Part shown: piece after piece, positions 5,821 to 12,809 of the stretch
Numbering within the stretch: the first letter of the stretch is position 1
How the letters are laid out: each line of letters starts with the position of its first letter
Assembly: GCA_009693435.1 (NCBI GenBank)
Contig: SHXF01000109.1
Coordinates: forward strand, 1 to 14,562
DNA length: 14,562 nt
Direction of reading: 5' to 3'
From: Betaproteobacteria bacterium
GTDB taxonomy: Bacteria; Pseudomonadota; Gammaproteobacteria; Burkholderiales; SG8-39
Notes under the pieces: model-generated
The model's database searches: none
What the model was told of the DNA's origin: nothing
What the model saw: only the letters and a program-made list of their open reading frames with translations
Made by a program: the position numbers and the translations under genes

Positions 5821-6816
5821 ATGACTACCCGTCGCGCGCTGCTGGCATCGCTCGGATTGTGTGCGCTGTCATCGCAATTCGGTGCATGTGCACAGCAGCC
5901 GGATAAAATCCGGCGCATCGGATTCCTGGGAACGCGATCGCGCTCGATGCCATCCATTCCGGGAGCGGTGGAGAATATCTTCGTTCAGGGAATGCGTGAT
6001 CTTGGCTACGTCGACGGAAAAAATATCATTATCGAATGGCGTTTTGCCGACTACAAATTTGAACGTCTTGCCAGCCTGGCTGCCGAGCTCGTCAGATTAA
6101 ACCCTGAAGTAATCGTTACACATGCCACCCCCGCGGTTCAGGCTTTGCATCTGGCGACTCGCACCATTCCCATCGTCTCCGCATCCATGGGTGACCCGAT
6201 AGCCAGCGGTTTTGCCGCGAGCCTGGGACGGCCCGGCGGAAACATCACCGGCCTATCCATCATGAGCACCGATGTCAGTCCGAAGCAGATCGAACTGCTG
6301 AAGACCATGGTGCCGGCCCTGTCGCATGTCGCTTTTCTCTGAAGTTCCGCCGGGTTGCGTTACGCCGCCGTCCTCAAGAGCATTCAGACTTCTGCGCAGC
6401 AGCTACGCCTGAAAGTCCTGCCGATAGATGTCAGCTCTCCGCAGGAGATAGAGCGCGCATTTGACACCATGCGACAAGAGCGCGTGCAAGCCCTCATTGT
6501 TCAGGCCGGCACGCTGTTTATCGGGCAAAGGCGCCAAATCGTGGAACTTGCGGCACGCCATCGACTTCCGTCCATGTATTTCTACGTGGACGATGTACAG
6601 GCTGGCGGCTTGATGAGCTACGGTCAAAACAGCGTTGAACATTACCGGCGAGTCGTGACTTACGTGGACAAGATTCTCAAGGGCGCCAAGCCGGGCGATC
6701 TGCCGATCGAACAGCCTACAAGAATTTATCTTGCCATCAACCGCAAGACCGCCAAGGCACTCGGGATCACGATTGCACAGGAGTTGTTGTTGCGGGCCGA
6801 CGAAGTGATCGACTGA
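5821..6816 (+). pseudogene. ABC_sub_bind (TrpX-like) ABC transporter substrate-binding protein, interrupted by one in-frame TGA
   Basis: The gene would encode about 331 residues, normal for this family of periplasmic receptors. ATG 5821 has GAGGA 5 bases upstream. The N-terminus has MTTRRALLASLGLCALSS, a signal peptide with a twin-Arg pair and a lipobox-like FGAC. Family blocks follow: IGFLGTRSR, GLRDLGYVDGKNI-like MRDLGYVDGKNIIIEWRFAD, DPIASGFAASLGRPGGNITG and PKQIELLKTMVP. After SHVAFL comes TGA (6340-6342), then the same frame continues SSAGLRYAAVLKSIQ through VDKILKGAKPGDLPIEQPT to ADEVID and TGA at 6816. The family usually has Trp here (VAVLWNP), so TGG to TGA is the simplest explanation. 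Everything else is intact, so the lesion is recent or a sequencing error. It converges with brnA, 7 bases apart. Confidence 0.88.
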
Positions 6817-6823
6817 TTGCGCA

Positions 6824-7144
6824 TCAGGCCTTCGACGAGGTTCGCCTGCCGGCAGCAATCAGCTTCTTCAGCGCTTCGTCGATCCGGGTCTGCCAGCCCG
6901 CGCCACCGGCTTTGTAATGCTCGACAACCTCCGGCGACAGCCGCAGCGACAGCGGCACCTTGGTGGGCACCCGCTGCGGGCCGCGTCGGCGCGGGCGCGG
7001 CTCGATCGTATCGCCGACGCGATATTCCGCCCGTGCGAGCATGGCCACGCTGACTTCGGGCAACTCCTCATACTCGTCCGCCGCAATGACGTGGCTGTCA
7101 ACTTTTCGCAAATTGCTGGCTATGCGTCTTGATTTCACGCTCAT
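6824..7144 (-). CDS. brnA: BrnA-family type II antitoxin
   Basis: A 106-residue protein with the BrnA antitoxin signature. The N-terminus SNLRKVDSHVIAADEYEELP (about 10-29) is typical. The C-terminal ribbon-helix-helix-like part is VPLSLRLSPEVVEHYKAGGAGWQTRIDEALKKLI. BrnA neutralises the BrnT ribonuclease toxin and, in the characterised Brucella system, represses its own promoter as a DNA-binding dimer. The start is ATG 7144; the gene overlaps the 3' end of brnT by 47 bases in another frame, fitting translational coupling. The protein has an arginine-rich linker (PRPRRRGPQR) between its halves. It is convergent with the interrupted TrpX-like gene. Confidence 0.9.
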   Translation of the reverse strand: MSVKSRRIASNLRKVDSHVIAADEYEELPEVSVAMLARAEYRVGDTIEPRPRRRGPQRVPTKVPLSLRLSPEVVEHYKAGGAGWQTRIDEALKKLIAAGRRTSSKA

Positions 7145-7376
7145 TCGCCTTCCTCATCGAAAATACATGCCGTACACCTGACCGCTCGACCCAGCCAATT
7201 ACCACCATCCGCCCTGCCAGAAAACCCAGGGTAATTAGACGAGTTTCACCATATTCGCGGCGCTCGTCGGCGAAGGTGAAGGTCTCGCCATTGAATACCC
7301 GCCGTGCATCGACGAAGTCCAAGCCCCGATCACGTAACGTCCTGTCACGCTTGGCCTGATCAAAGGTGATTTCCAC
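7098..7376 (-). CDS. brnT: BrnT-family ribonuclease toxin
   Basis: A 92-residue BrnT toxin (RelE-like fold), which inhibits growth by cleaving RNA. Typical features are FDQAKRDRTLRDRGLDFVDARRVF near the start, the central ITLGFLAGRMVVIGWVERSG and the C-terminal HVFSMRKANEREI block, equivalent to the family R..SxRKAxxxE motif. The start is GTG at 7376; no Shine-Dalgarno is visible. A well-formed sigma-70-like promoter (7383-7411) would start transcription at about this GTG, so the mRNA may be leaderless. It lies upstream of and overlaps brnA, the usual toxin-first order of this family. All recognisable blocks are intact, so the pair is probably functional. Confidence 0.9.
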   Translation of the reverse strand: MEITFDQAKRDRTLRDRGLDFVDARRVFNGETFTFADERREYGETRLITLGFLAGRMVVIGWVERSGVRHVFSMRKANEREIKTHSQQFAKS

Positions 7377-7382
7377 GATCAG

Positions 7383-7411
7383 ATTGTATATACATTCATA
7401 TCGGGCGTCAC
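7383..7411 (-). promoter_or_regulatory. brnTA promoter with TGTATATACA operator palindrome
   Basis: On the minus strand GTGACG (7411-7406) and TACAAT (7388-7383) lie 17 bases apart, matching sigma-70 hexamers at 4/6 and 5/6. The perfect palindrome TGTATATACA (7394-7385) overlaps the -10, a natural site for autorepression by BrnA. The expected transcription start falls at or within a base or two of the brnT GTG. Confidence 0.6.
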
Positions 7412-7486
7412 GCCTGCTTTCCGGCCTCGCGGAGTGCGGACATTTTCAGATCCGCGTGGGGATGATCCCCGATACTTCGTGCGCGC

Positions 7487-7957
7487 CTACCTGATTCCCA
7501 GTCGGGCGTCTGCTGAAAACCGGCCGCCGCCGCGCCCGATCAGGTAGAGGGCCAGAGCGGCCCAGGACAGATGGGTCGGCCACGCGTCGGGATACACGAA
7601 CACCTGTATGACCGCCGTCATGGCCAGCAGCGCGAACGCGGACAAGCGCGTGCACAGGCCGATGACCAGCAGCAACGGGAACAGGTGCTCGGCGTACGCG
7701 GCCAGGTGCGCGGCAACATCGGGAGGCAGCAGCGGAACCTTGTACTCTTCGGCGAACAGGGTGCGGGCGCCGTCCGTCACGCTCAGCCATCCCTCTACCT
7801 TGGTGCGGCCGGAAAAAAAGAAAATCGCCGCCAGTGCGATGCGCGCGATCAGTGCAAGCAGGGTATCGCCGATCCAGGCTGCCGCGGATTCGGCAATCGT
7901 GTTCCACGCGGCCCGCAGGCGCAGCATCGCGGACGCTCGAGTAGCAGTGTCAATCAT
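7487..7957 (-). CDS. DoxX-family membrane protein, last gene of the bufferin-type operon
   Basis: A 156-residue integral membrane protein of the DoxX family with about four hydrophobic segments: around 30-50 ([14 protein letters not shown], the DoxX FxxxGxxK-like region with GRTKVEGW), 85-98, 101-117 and 128-139. Its ATG overlaps the stop of the DUF2063 gene by 4 bases (ATGA), so it is translationally coupled. In gold- or copper-induced clusters of Cupriavidus and related bacteria the same order ends with a DoxX protein (gigT-type). Its exact role in metal stress or redox protection at the membrane is not established here. The C-terminus is short and polar. Confidence 0.88.
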   Translation of the reverse strand: MIDTATRASAMLRLRAAWNTIAESAAAWIGDTLLALIARIALAAIFFFSGRTKVEGWLSVTDGARTLFAEEYKVPLLPPDVAAHLAAYAEHLFPLLLVIGLCTRLSAFALLAMTAVIQVFVYPDAWPTHLSWAALALYLIGRGGGRFSADARLGIR

Positions 7958-8775
7958 GGCGCAGTCCCTTGCAGATTGCTGTTCTCGGAGGTCTGCAGGC
8001 CGGCGAATGCCCCGGCTTCGAGCAGCCCCGACATGAGGCGCGACAGGTCGGCACCCGCGTCCGCCCGCAGCGCGGCGAGCGCGGCTTCAGCCGCCGGATG
8101 GCCCTGGTCGCAGGCGTCGAGGAATGCGCAGGCGGCGATGTCAAGTTCGACATGCGTCACTTCACTCTGCGGCCGCACCAGCAGGATTCCCTCGCCGCAC
8201 CATTCGATTTCGTCCGCCAAACCGGCGCCTGGCACCCGGTTGCGCCGCCATAGGGCCGCGATCGGCAGGTCCTGGAACCAATGCCAGCGCGCGGAAGCGT
8301 GGGGCCGCAACACACTGCGCCCGAGCGTGTCCCTGTCCAGGTGCGCCACCTCGCTCGCCGCAAGCGGCGGTTCATCGCGCGCGCCGTGCGCCTCGCTCCA
8401 GAAACGATCGACTGTCGCCACCCCGGCGAGGTAGGGCAACTCCGCGGCAGGCGGGAACTGCGCAAGGAACGCCGCAAACCCGGCGCCGTAGTCGAGCAAC
8501 GAGGGATGCGAAGGGGGATTACCGCGCACGAAAATAGCCGCTGCAGCCCGGAACCACTCATCGCCTACCAGCCGCGCCACCGACGGATAGTTCGCCTGCA
8601 GCGCGTCGATGCAGCCCTTCATGACCGTGTTGCGGTACACGGCAAACCCGGGCTGGCGCACCAGCCGCGCGATCGAAGATGCGGGGTCGGAATCGGGATC
8701 GAGCAACGCCTGTGCGAACGCATCCTGGAACTGCTGCAGCGCGCCGCCCTCAGCACATCGCTGGGCATTCATCAT
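7954..8775 (-). CDS. bufC: DUF2063 protein, BufC/HvfC-like partner of the MNIO enzyme
   Basis: A 273-residue protein of the DUF2063 (HvfC/BufC) family, the partner that works with a DUF692 enzyme to modify a cysteine-rich precursor peptide. The N-terminal domain has the hallmark [13 protein letters not shown] (about 13-25), then [40 protein letters not shown] (about 44-83) and [18 protein letters not shown]. The C-terminal domain with WHWFQDLP is more variable. The start is the first ATG of an ATGATG pair at 8775; it overlaps the TGA of the upstream DUF692 gene by 4 bases. The next gene, doxX, also overlaps by 4 bases. No signal peptide, so it acts in the cytoplasm before export of the peptide. 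Confidence 0.9.
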   Translation of the reverse strand: MMNAQRCAEGGALQQFQDAFAQALLDPDSDPASSIARLVRQPGFAVYRNTVMKGCIDALQANYPSVARLVGDEWFRAAAAIFVRGNPPSHPSLLDYGAGFAAFLAQFPPAAELPYLAGVATVDRFWSEAHGARDEPPLAASEVAHLDRDTLGRSVLRPHASARWHWFQDLPIAALWRRNRVPGAGLADEIEWCGEGILLVRPQSEVTHVELDIAACAFLDACDQGHPAAEAALAALRADAGADLSRLMSGLLEAGAFAGLQTSENSNLQGTAP

Positions 8776-9605
8776 GCGGCCATCGCAATCGGCGTGCGCA
8801 GCACGTGCTGCGCGCGCTCGCGCTCGGCGAGCAGCGCCTCGTAGGCAGGCAGATTTCCATCGCGCTCTATCAGTGTCGGACGCGGGCCGACGCGGGCAAT
8901 GAAGCGCTGGTACAGCGACCAGACCGCTTCGGCCACTGGCGCATCGTGCGAGTCGATCAACAGCGCCGCGCCGAGCGCCGGGTCGGCGGAATGACCGGCC
9001 AGATGGACTTCCTCCACCGCATCGCCGGGAAACGCGTCGATGAAAGCCTCGGCATCGAATCCCAGATTGCGCGCACTCACGAATACATTGTTGATATCGA
9101 GCAGCAGCCTGCATCCGGTTCGGTTTGCGAGTTCGGCGAGGAAACCCGTTTCCTCGTATTCATGGGCCTCCATGACGAGATAATGCGACGGATTCTCTAT
9201 GAGTATCGCCCGCCGCAATGCGTCCTGGACGCGGCTGATATTTCCGGCCACGCGCGCCAGCGCCTCGCCGGTTCTCGGCAGCGGGAGCAGGTCCGGATAA
9301 TACGTGCCACCCCAGGCTGACCAGGCAAGGTGCTCGGAAATGCGCGCCGGTTCGATGCGCGCCGCGAGCGACGCCAGCCGCGCCAGGTGGGCCGCGTCGG
9401 GATCGGCGTCCGCACCCAGCGACATGGCCACCCCGTGCAGCGACAGCGGATGGCGAGCACGTATCGCCTCCAGCCATGCGAGCCGCGGTCCGCCATCGAC
9501 CATGTAATTCTCGGGATGGACCTCGAACCAGATGCCGTCCGCGGGCGAAGCAAGCGCCCGGTCATAGTATTCCGGCTTCAAGCCCAGCCCGGCGGACGCT
9601 GACAC
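8772..9605 (-). CDS. bufB: DUF692 / MNIO-family peptide-modifying enzyme (BufB-like)
   Basis: A 277-residue TIM-barrel protein of the multinuclear non-heme iron-dependent oxidative enzyme (MNIO, DUF692) family. BufB members oxidise cysteines in bufferin precursors to thiooxazoles. Likely metal ligands are conserved: His57 (LHGVAMS), Glu91-His92 (SEHLAWS), Glu137-Asn138 (IENPSHY), Asp170-Asn172 (LDINNVFVS), His201 and His205 (VHLAGHS), Asp218 and His220 (IDSHDAPV) and Glu247 (IERDGN). GLGLKPEYY at the N-terminus is typical. The start is GTG 9605, 18 bases after the peptide gene, with only a weak GGCAGG ribosome site; coupling to the highly expressed peptide gene is likely. Length is normal. 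No residue appears missing. Confidence 0.93.
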   Translation of the reverse strand: MSASAGLGLKPEYYDRALASPADGIWFEVHPENYMVDGGPRLAWLEAIRARHPLSLHGVAMSLGADADPDAAHLARLASLAARIEPARISEHLAWSAWGGTYYPDLLPLPRTGEALARVAGNISRVQDALRRAILIENPSHYLVMEAHEYEETGFLAELANRTGCRLLLDINNVFVSARNLGFDAEAFIDAFPGDAVEEVHLAGHSADPALGAALLIDSHDAPVAEAVWSLYQRFIARVGPRPTLIERDGNLPAYEALLAERERAQHVLRTPIAMAA

Positions 9606-9623
9606 GATTGCGGCGCGCCTGCC

Positions 9624-9896
9624 TCAGGTCTTGGTCGGCGCGAGCGCACCAGTGCCGCGGGGCGTCTTCATGGTGGCGCAGGTGCCCTTGGCGACATACT
9701 TCCAGGCATTGCCCTGATAGTCGGTCTTGGAGGTGCCGGCACAGGTGGTCCCGGCGCCGGCGGCGCAGTCGTTCTTGCCGGCGAGCGATACACCGTAGCA
9801 TTTTTCCTGTGCCGCGGCCTTGTCCTGGGCAAGCGCGGCGCCGGAGGCGAGTGCGCTCAGCGCGAGCGCGGTGACGGCAAGAGAGTGGCGGTTCAT
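9624..9896 (-). CDS. bufA1: DUF2282 bufferin-type copper-binding precursor peptide (BufA1-like)
   Basis: A 90-residue exported peptide. A Sec signal peptide ([18 protein letters not shown]) is predicted to be cut before QDKAAAQ near residue 24. The core has four cysteines, C33 (EKCYGV), C44 (KNDCAAG), C52 (TTCAGTS) and C73 (KGTCATM), in the DUF2282 pattern. In characterised bufferins, BufB/BufC convert core cysteines to thiooxazoles and the peptide buffers copper in the periplasm. As I recall them, family members have NHSCAG around the third cysteine; here it is AGTTCAG, lacking the His. ATG 9896 has AAAGGA upstream; an in-frame ATG 15 bases upstream would bury the ribosome site, so it was not chosen. 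It is expressed from an ECF-type promoter at 9975-10002. Confidence 0.92.
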   Translation of the reverse strand: MNRHSLAVTALALSALASGAALAQDKAAAQEKCYGVSLAGKNDCAAGAGTTCAGTSKTDYQGNAWKYVAKGTCATMKTPRGTGALAPTKT

Positions 9897-9974
9897 GGTG
9901 ATTCCTTTCATTGGGGTAGGTAGGGGGACCGCCGCACCGCGTGATTGAATTACGGGTCGGACGATCTGCATGCT

Positions 9975-10002
9975 AGTTCGCCGGGCAGGGTCGAAAAGTT
10001 AC
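9975..10002 (-). promoter_or_regulatory. ECF-sigma-type promoter of the bufferin operon
   Basis: On the minus strand GTAACT (10002-9997) and CGAACT (9980-9975) are separated by exactly 16 bases. The divergent sigma-factor promoter has the same layout, GTAACC-N16-CGAATT. This resembles the GTAACC/CGAA element I recall for Caulobacter SigF. Transcription would start near 9968, giving a leader of about 70 bases before bufA1. Confidence 0.75.
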
Positions 10003-10045
10003 ACCTCGTGCAGAATTCACCGCCGCGAAATAAACTGCGCCGGCT

Positions 10046-10073
10046 GTAACCAATTCCGCTTCCGCAACGAATT
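10046..10073 (+). promoter_or_regulatory. ECF-sigma-type autoregulatory promoter of the sigma/anti-sigma operon
   Basis: GTAACC (10046-10051) and CGAATT (10068-10073) lie 16 bases apart on the plus strand. The start site would be near 10079, about 17 bases before the GTG start of the sigma factor. It shares 10 of 12 hexamer positions and the identical spacer with the opposite promoter at 9975-10002, so both are probably read by the same sigma factor. Confidence 0.75.
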
Positions 10074-10095
10074 ACCAGGCGAGGTAGGCAGTGCT

Positions 10096-10641
10096 GTGCT
10101 GAGCAACGAGGAACGACTGAAAGGCCTGCTGGTTCTCGGCCTCGCCGGCGACGCATCCGCCTATGAGGCCTGCCTGCGTGAGTTGAGCGGACACCTGCGT
10201 AGATTCCTCCGCAAGCGCCTCGCCCGGCTGCCCGATGACGTTGAGGATCTGCTCCAGGAAACCCTGTTCGCCGTGCACAACCAGCGACACACCTACGACA
10301 CGAACCAGCCCCTGACGGCCTGGCTGCATGCCATCGCGCGCTACAAGCTGATCGATTTCCTGCGGCGCCGGTCGCGTGGCGACGCCCTCAACGACCCGCT
10401 CGATGATTCCAGCGAACTGCTTGCGGCCGCGGACAGCGATGCATCCGAGGCGCGCCGCGACCTTGGCGTGCTGCTGGCGCAGTTGCCGGCGGGCCAACGC
10501 CTGCCGATCGTGCACACCAAGATCGAAGGCCTGTCGGTGGCCGAGACCGCGCGCCTCACCGGCATGTCGGAATCCGCGGTAAAGGTGGGCGTGCATCGGG
10601 GCATGAAGGCACTGGCCGCCCGCCTGAAGGAAAGCGGATGA
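10096..10641 (+). CDS. ECF RNA polymerase sigma factor (SigF-like), controls the bufferin locus
   Basis: A 181-residue ECF sigma factor. Region 2 lies at about residues 15-85, with [15 protein letters not shown] (core binding) and [17 protein letters not shown] (-10 recognition). Region 4 lies at about 120-180, with [42 protein letters not shown] (helix-turn-helix). The GTG at 10096 was chosen because the frame upstream lacks sigma homology, an AGG-rich stretch (GAGGTAGG) precedes it, and the promoter places the mRNA start near 10079. Its TGA overlaps the anti-sigma ATG (ATGA at 10638-10641). It is divergent from bufA1, and both promoters carry the same element. A role in the response to copper or other metal stress is inferred from this arrangement and from SigF/RpoQ-type systems. 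Confidence 0.9.
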   Translation: MLSNEERLKGLLVLGLAGDASAYEACLRELSGHLRRFLRKRLARLPDDVEDLLQETLFAVHNQRHTYDTNQPLTAWLHAIARYKLIDFLRRRSRGDALNDPLDDSSELLAAADSDASEARRDLGVLLAQLPAGQRLPIVHTKIEGLSVAETARLTGMSESAVKVGVHRGMKALAARLKESG

Positions 10642-11279
10642 AGACCGATGATCTGGTGACGATGCTGGCCACCGGCCTCGCGCCCGCCGATACGCGCCAG
10701 AGCGGACGGCGTTACGGCATCGCGCTCGCCGCAGGGCTAGCCGGGGCGGCGTTGCTCCTGGTCGCGCTGCACGGCGTGCGGCCGCAGCTTGCCGCCGACG
10801 CGCGACTCGCTATGTTCTGGGGCAAGCTCGGCTTCGTGGCACTGCTGCTCGCGGGCGGACTGTGCGCCGCCGCGCGACTGTCGCGCCCCGGCGCATTGCT
10901 CGGCTGGGCGCCGGCACTGCTCGTCGCACCGGTGCTCGCCATGTGGATCGCCGCAGCAGGGGCACTGGTCCAGGCAGAGCCCGGTGAGCACGCGCGACTC
11001 GTTCTCGGCACAACCTGGAACGCCTGCCTTTTCAACATCGCCCTGTTGTCGCTGCCGGCTTTCGCGGCGGCGTTCTGGGCGATGCAGGGGCTCGCCCCGA
11101 CCCGCCTGCGACTGGCGGGCGCAACGGCAGGGCTGTTCGCCGGCGCGGCGGGAGCGCTGGTGTACACCGTCCACTGTCCGGAACTCGCGGCACCCTTCCT
11201 TGGCATCTGGTACGTGCTCGGCATGCTGATTCCGACCGCCGCCGGGGCGCTGCTCGGCCCGCGCCTGCTGCGCTGGTAG
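10638..11279 (+). CDS. nrsF: NrsF-type (DUF1109) membrane anti-sigma factor
   Basis: A 213-residue protein with six predicted transmembrane helices (about 27-45, 62-80, 88-110, 128-150, 158-176, 186-208) and a short cytoplasmic N-terminus ([14 protein letters not shown]) that would hold the sigma factor. Cys130 (TTWNACLFN) and Cys180 ([12 protein letters not shown]) correspond in motif and position to the two cysteines I recall as required in Caulobacter NrsF (near 131 and 181); Cys76 is extra. Family members release SigF-type factors on metal or redox stress. The ATG overlaps the sigma stop codon by 4 bases, giving coupled stoichiometric synthesis. It is the last gene of this operon. Confidence 0.88.
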   Translation: MKTDDLVTMLATGLAPADTRQSGRRYGIALAAGLAGAALLLVALHGVRPQLAADARLAMFWGKLGFVALLLAGGLCAAARLSRPGALLGWAPALLVAPVLAMWIAAAGALVQAEPGEHARLVLGTTWNACLFNIALLSLPAFAAAFWAMQGLAPTRLRLAGATAGLFAGAAGALVYTVHCPELAAPFLGIWYVLGMLIPTAAGALLGPRLLRW

Positions 11280-11293
11280 TCAGAGGTAGCGCA

Positions 11294-11332
11294 CCAGTCT
11301 TGCGTGCGAGGGGAGCGAACGCGAGACTCTGG
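11294..11332. terminator. Hairpin 3' of the nrsF gene
   Basis: CCAG-TCTTGCGT (11294-11305) pairs with ACGCGAGA-CTCTGG (11319-11332), allowing one T-G pair and a two-base bulge. It starts 15 bases after the nrsF stop. No T tract follows directly; an 8-T run at 11436-11443 lies further down. A role as operon end structure is inference. Confidence 0.4.
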
Positions 11333-11451
11333 ATCGGTCGGTCGCCGGAACCGGCACGACGACTGCGCCGGGGATTCGCCCAGACAACGGACTAGCGTCG
11401 ATCGGGGTTGTAAAACCACAGCAATATTTATACTGTTTTTTTTCCATTAGT

Positions 11452-11492
11452 CATTGTAGATGTCCGTATTACGGGCGTATGTTTCTTATAAT
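11452..11492 (+). promoter_or_regulatory. Orphan promoter-like site with CCGTAtTACGG dyad, motif copy 3
   Basis: CATTGTAGATGTCCGTATTA (11452-11471) matches 5717-5736 at 17 of 20 bases. Here the core is a perfect dyad, CCGTATTACGG (11464-11474). A consensus TATAAT lies at 11487-11492, with the motif occupying the -35 position. The flank is AT-rich. No intact plus-strand gene follows; only the antisense nhaA relic does. It may be the control region of a lost gene. Confidence 0.35.
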
Positions 11493-11503
11493 TGCCAAGA
11501 TTA

Positions 11504-11935
11504 TCAAGTGGCCAGACGCGCCGTCTCAGGTCGCGGAAGGACCGCCCGCAGGATCGCGAGGCCGAGCACAGCGGAGGTGAGCGAGCCGAGAAAAACGCCG
11601 AGCCGCGTCTGCACCACGTACTCGCTGTCCGCGCCTTCGACGGCGAGTCCGGCGAGCAGGCCCACCGCTATGCCAAGCGGCACCGGCGCGAGAAACGTGC
11701 CGATTCCCACGCCGCCCAGCGACACGCCGGCATTGGGAATGCACACAGGGGCAGAATTGCAAACGCTACGGCGCGTGCAGATCGTGCTCCAGGCGACGCA
11801 GCGGCGCGTGCGCTTCCGAACCGCGTGCGCGCAGCGGCGGCAATCGCGAGCAGGATGCCTTCCACGGATTCGAGCGCGACGAAATCGAGCAGCGCGTGTA
11901 TCACCCGCGCCTGGCGCTCCGTGCCATCGTGCCGT
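11504..11935 (-). pseudogene. nhaA: Decayed NhaA Na+/H+ antiporter gene, frameshifted and internally deleted
   Basis: The minus strand holds pieces of an NhaA antiporter in three frames. An N-terminal-like piece, ALLDFVALESVEGILLAIAAA (near 11895-11835), is uncertain. It is followed by EAHAPLRRLEHDLHAP, then after a frameshift VAFAILPLCAFP, then after another shift NAGVSLGGVGIGTFLAPVPL (from 11734). The end is LGVFLGSLTSAVLGLAILRA, with TGA at 11506-11504. The LEHxLHPWVxFxIxPLFAxxNAGVSL and ARLGxLLGSLxSAxxG patterns are NhaA C-terminal signatures. NhaA is normally about 390 residues; most transmembrane helices, including the conserved DD motif helix, are deleted. It cannot function. Confidence 0.72.
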
Positions 11936-11950
11936 CCGGGGCAATGGTTC

Positions 11951-12091
11951 TCAAGCGCCGTCTCCAGCGACAAACAACCGGTCCGTTGCGGCCTCGGTAA
12001 TGGCGACCACGCACCGATGGGTTGCGCGCCGTTCGACCGAAATCGCGAAGAACTCCTCGACGATTTCAGGCGTTCGTCCCAGGATTTTCAT
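11951..12091 (-). CDS. Small hypothetical ORF, possibly a gene fragment
   Basis: Encodes MKILGRTPEIVEEFFAISVE followed by a 26-residue tail containing RCVVAITEAATDRLFVAG, 46 residues in total. The composition looks protein-like (mixed hydrophobic and acidic residues, no Arg/Ala/Pro runs), unlike shadow frames here. The frame is open upstream for about ten more codons to a TAG. It lies next to the nhaA relic and may be a broken gene. I do not recognise it and see no good ribosome site. The DNA between it and the glycosylase gene (12092-12244) shows nothing I can identify. Confidence 0.3.
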   Translation of the reverse strand: MKILGRTPEIVEEFFAISVERRATHRCVVAITEAATDRLFVAGDGA

Positions 12092-12244
12092 GTCGTACTG
12101 CGTTTCGATTTCCGATTCGAGCTAGGGCGCAGCTTCAGCGCCCCAGGCACAGGCACAGGCGGTATTCCTGCGACCACGGCGCGACGAATCCGCGCCCTAC
12201 GACGGCGGTGCAAGGCCAGCGTCATGGAAGCCCGGACCGCAAAT

Positions 12245-12805
12245 TCAGCGCCGCACCGCCTTCAACCTCGACACGTACGCGTTGTCCCGGATGTAGAAGC
12301 GCAGCAGGCGCTTCGCCCAGTGGCCGGCGTAATCGACGCCGATGCGGGGCGCGCGCACGATGCGGAACTTTTCGGTCCGCGGGGGTTCGGCGATGTGCAG
12401 ATCCCCGCTCAGCGCATCGTGCCCGTTCCGGCGCAAGTCGATGCCCATCGCCTTGCACAACAGCGCCGGCCCCTGTGTCCTGCCTTCGATATTCCTTACC
12501 GGCTCCAGTGCGCGCAACAGCACCGCAGAGGCATGTCCTTCGGACTCGGTGACCACGTTCACACAGTAGTGCATGCCGTAGATCTGGTACACGTAGAAAT
12601 GACCCGGGGGACCGAACATCACCCGGGTGCGCGGCGTCAGGCCCTTCGATGAATGCGCGGCGAGATCGTGCTCGCCCAGATAGGCCTCGACTTCCACGAT
12701 GCGGCCGACCCGCTCGACGCCGCCCACCCGATGCACCAGGTGCTTGCCAAGAAGTTCCCGCGCGACGATGACGGTGTCGCGGTCGTAGAAGTGCCGGGGG
12801 AGCAT
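12245..12805 (-). CDS. 3-methyladenine DNA glycosylase (AAG/Mpg family)
   Basis: A 186-residue base-excision repair enzyme that removes alkylated purines such as 3-methyladenine. Family landmarks are RHFYDRDTVIVARELLGK (4-21), RIVEVEAYLGEHDLAAHS (35-52) with the catalytic Glu40 and the Tyr42 and His51 equivalents, PPGHFYVYQIYGMHYCVNVV (66-85), VLLRALEPV, and TQGPALLCKAMGI (the GPaxLc motif). The length fits bacterial members. The ATG at 12805 is 4 bases after the amidase stop codon on the same strand, so the two are very likely one transcript. It is cytoplasmic, with no signal peptide. Pairing with an amidase has no evident functional logic and may just be shared transcription. Confidence 0.93.
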   Translation of the reverse strand: MLPRHFYDRDTVIVARELLGKHLVHRVGGVERVGRIVEVEAYLGEHDLAAHSSKGLTPRTRVMFGPPGHFYVYQIYGMHYCVNVVTESEGHASAVLLRALEPVRNIEGRTQGPALLCKAMGIDLRRNGHDALSGDLHIAEPPRTEKFRIVRAPRIGVDYAGHWAKRLLRFYIRDNAYVSRLKAVRR

Positions 12806-12809
12806 GGAT

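Noticed and set aside
6340..6342. TGA read as Trp or selenocysteine
   Set aside because: Several genes here end in TGA (for example the Bug receptor, sigma factor, DUF2063 and DUF692 genes), which excludes TGA=Trp. I see no clear selenocysteine insertion hairpin, and the family has Trp, not Cys, at this site.
9970..10095. Upstream extension of the sigma factor from an ATG at 9970
   Set aside because: The extension has no sigma-like sequence and would overlap both ECF promoters; the GTG at 10096 fits the predicted transcript start.
11460..12652. Long plus-strand frames of 221 and 386 codons
   Set aside because: Low-complexity Arg/Ala/Pro translations antisense to the nhaA relic and the glycosylase gene, without recognisable domains.
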